In this document: piece after piece, positions 62,354-64,000 of the stretch
Layout: every line of letters begins with the position of its first letter
Position numbering within the stretch: the first letter of the stretch is position 1
Translations under genes and position numbers: made by a program
Notes under the pieces: generated by a model
Told to the model about the DNA's origin: nothing
Seen by the model: the letters and a program-made list of their open reading frames with translations, nothing else
Databases searched by the model: none
Assembly (NCBI GenBank): GCA_011799875.1
Contig: CM022299.1
Location: 33,996,755 to 34,060,754 of the forward strand
DNA from: Thinopyrum elongatum
Lineage: Eukaryota > Streptophyta > Magnoliopsida > Poales > Poaceae
Reading direction: 5' to 3'
DNA length: 64,000 nt

Positions 62354-63950
62354 ATGGCCGGATCCGGTGCTAACGGCAAGTGGGACACCTCCATCGTCAC
62401 CAACAATGACATCTTGGAGCTGAAGCGGGCCGACTACTTGTCGGCTGACATCGCTCGTCGGGCCCCTGAAAAGGGCCAACTCATCCCCACACCCAATCCG
62501 GGCGAGAGGGTCGTATTCCTCCCCTATTTTATCCGGGGGCTCAGATTTCCTCTACACCCCTTCGTGAGGGGGTTGATGTTCTTCTATGGGCTAGATTTCC
62601 ATGATCTAGCCCCCAACTGCCTCCTCCACATCTCGGCCTTCATTATCGTCTGCGAGGCCCTCCTTCGAGTCCAGCCACACTTTGGCCTGTGGCTGAAGGT
62701 GTTCAACGTCAAGCCCAAGGTGGTTGGCAGTGCCCAGGCGGACTGTGGCGGGGCCATGATCAGCAAGCTGACACGGGTCCAGTGGCCAGAGGGCATGTTC
62801 ATCGACACCGTGAAGGTGTGGCAAAAAGAGTGGTTCTACATCACCGAACCAAGGGATGCTGCCTGGACGGCGGCTCCCGAATTCAGATCCGGACCCCCGG
62901 CGAGTTTGGCCTCGTGGACTACAAAAAGTCCGGACTAGGGGTCTACTGCGGACGTGAAGATGCTGCAGAAGCGCGTCGTCAATGTGATGGAGACCGGCGC
63001 CAAGCTGACCAACGTGGTCCAAATAATGCTCAAGTGCCGGCTCCTCCCTTGCCAGCAAAGGCCGACGCGGTGTGGGCGTACAAGTTCGAAGACCCGGCCA
63101 CCGTGCAGTTCCTCTATGGCGCAACCCACGACAAAGCGTGGGGTCTGTTGTTCAAGCCTCAAGAGGCGTGGCCGACCAAGGAGGAGGACATCGGCCTCGA
63201 TGCTGCGAACCCCCCGAGGGAGGTGAATGGTCTTTCGCCTGACATGTGTTTGTATAGTCCTACCGTGCATGATTTGGTCGAAGCCTCTCTTTGCGGATTT
63301 TTGTAGGGCTGGCTCGGAAAGGCTGAGAAGATCAGCAGTCCGGCGCCGTTGCCCGAAGAGCCCCGATCGGCCCAGCTAGAGGAGCTGTTGGTCGTGGTAC
63401 CTTACAAGGCGCCCGACAAGAAGGGCAAGAAGAAGACAGATGCACCGGAGGCCGGGGAAGGCCTCTGCCGAAGAGCTCATCCGGACACCCGGTCCGGAGA
63501 TGCTACAGCCCCGTCTGCTCAGGACGGGGACGAAGATGAGGACGAGGAGGAAAGCGCCTCCTCGCACTCCAAGAAGAGGGCGGCGTCCGAAGACGTCGAG
63601 GAGGTACAACCCCCTTAGGCCCCGAAGAGGCAGTGTAGGTCTAAGGTGATCCTGCCTGACAGCTCGGACTCCGACAAGGAGTCCGAAGCGTCCGAAAAGG
63701 TTCCGGAGAAGGAACCTAGGGTCAAGCCCCCAGCTGCCAGGTATATATTCCTTGGCTGTTTTGATTGCTTTATTTCAAATAGTCCCTTACAAATGGAGAC
63801 CGACTGTCTGGTGATGCAGCCCACCACGTGGCCACCCCGTCGAGCAGACCTTGGAGGGGGCATCTCCGCCCGCCGAGCTGGCGGATAGCGGATCGGCGTC
63901 GCGCTCGGCACCTCCCCTGATCCCCGAAGAAACCGGGGAAGTGCTATCCT
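62354..63950 (+). pseudogene. Antisense gene of the Gypsy element (same family as 198-10480)
   Basis: ATG at 62354 in GCCATGG, followed by MAGSGANGKWDTS, ELKRADYLSADIARRAPEKG, ERVVFLPYFIRGLRFPLHPF, WPEGMFIDTVKVWQKEWFYI. An in-frame TAG (62936-62938) and a one-base shift near 63055 break exon 1. The later part reads VWAYKFEDPATVQFLYG.. and LLFKPQEAWPTKEEDIG. Intron GTGAAT (63223) to TTGTAG (63306); the next exon begins GWLGKAEKISSPAPLPEEP and has long acidic/Lys runs; a further GT (GTATAT at 63741) starts another intron. No known catalytic motif. Proteins of this type are annotated as 'putative gypsy type transposon'; their role is unknown. The low-complexity charged tail suggests a nuclear protein, an inference. 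Confidence 0.75.
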
Positions 63951-64000
63951 GAAGGACCCTTCCCCACCCGAACACGGGGAATGAGGGCGAAGCAGTCATG

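Larger units (their letters stand above)
61309..64000 (-). mobile_element. Gypsy retrotransposon, 3' end (runs off the window)
   Basis: The 3' LTR spans 61309-61781 (473 bp; plus-strand ends TGTCGGTGTC and GACTCCCTCA, sense TGAGGGAGTCC). A purine-rich tract lies beside it (minus strand GTTCGGAGGCTAC). The bases left of it, TTGGC (61304-61308), should be the target duplication if the far end were visible. The gene inside is antisense to the LTR and starts about 570 bp in. No gag-pol is inside the window. Confidence 0.75.

Overview
This 64 kb window is nuclear DNA from a grass of the wheat tribe (Triticeae: wheat, Aegilops, barley or rye). The evidence is a BARE/Angela-type Copia retrotransposon, several other Triticeae-style LTR elements nested in one another, grass LINE tails, CACTA, Mutator-like and Stowaway-like elements, and intron-containing plant genes with GC-rich exons. 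Nothing indicates a bacterium, plasmid or organelle.

Layout. 1-195 is the end of a CACTA transposon. 198-10480 is a decayed antisense gene of a Gypsy element, split cleanly by an 8.7 kb Copia element (387-9105, 5-bp target duplication GGATT). 10481-11600 holds short repeat remnants and an orphan exon-like piece. 11700-13165 is an old tandem duplication of promoter DNA, with a Mutator-type MITE in one copy, just upstream of a two-exon cytochrome P450 of CYP81 type (13241-14930). 15238-15465 is a small relic of a receptor-like protein (RLP) gene. 16063-26787 is a nest: a LINE 3' end, an older LTR, and a non-autonomous long-LTR element. That element has LTRs of about 5.4 kb, an internal domain of only 1.35 kb with one ORF, and a palindromic Mutator-type MITE inside an LTR.

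26788-54110 is a cluster of three leucine-rich-repeat RLP genes in the same orientation. RLP1 (28044-33769) looks intact. RLP2 (37187-41343) is intact only if a short extra intron is spliced. RLP3 (44719-48971) is a pseudogene with two frameshifts and a MITE in its coding exon. RLP1 and RLP3 lie in duplicated blocks offset by about 16.5 kb at their 5' ends. A 4.3 kb solo LTR (49177-53435, target duplication TTGGA) split the 3' flank of RLP3. All three genes share a TATA box 76-77 bp before the start codon.

54911-58775 (minus strand) is a complete seven-exon aldo-keto reductase of plant AKR4C type, with a LINE fragment in its second intron. 59651-60160 (minus) is a B3-domain pseudogene. 60195-61308 is repeats and an LTR fragment. 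61309-64000 is the 3' end of a Gypsy element whose antisense gene belongs to the same family as the broken one at the left edge.

Functionally, the likely working genes are the P450 (specialised metabolism), RLP1 and possibly RLP2 (cell-surface immune-type receptors without a kinase), and the aldo-keto reductase (NADPH-dependent carbonyl detoxification). They do not form a pathway. The main interest is the evolutionary history of the RLP cluster and the precisely datable nested insertions. I found no clear sign of a wholly new biological system. All divergence statements are by-eye comparisons within the window.
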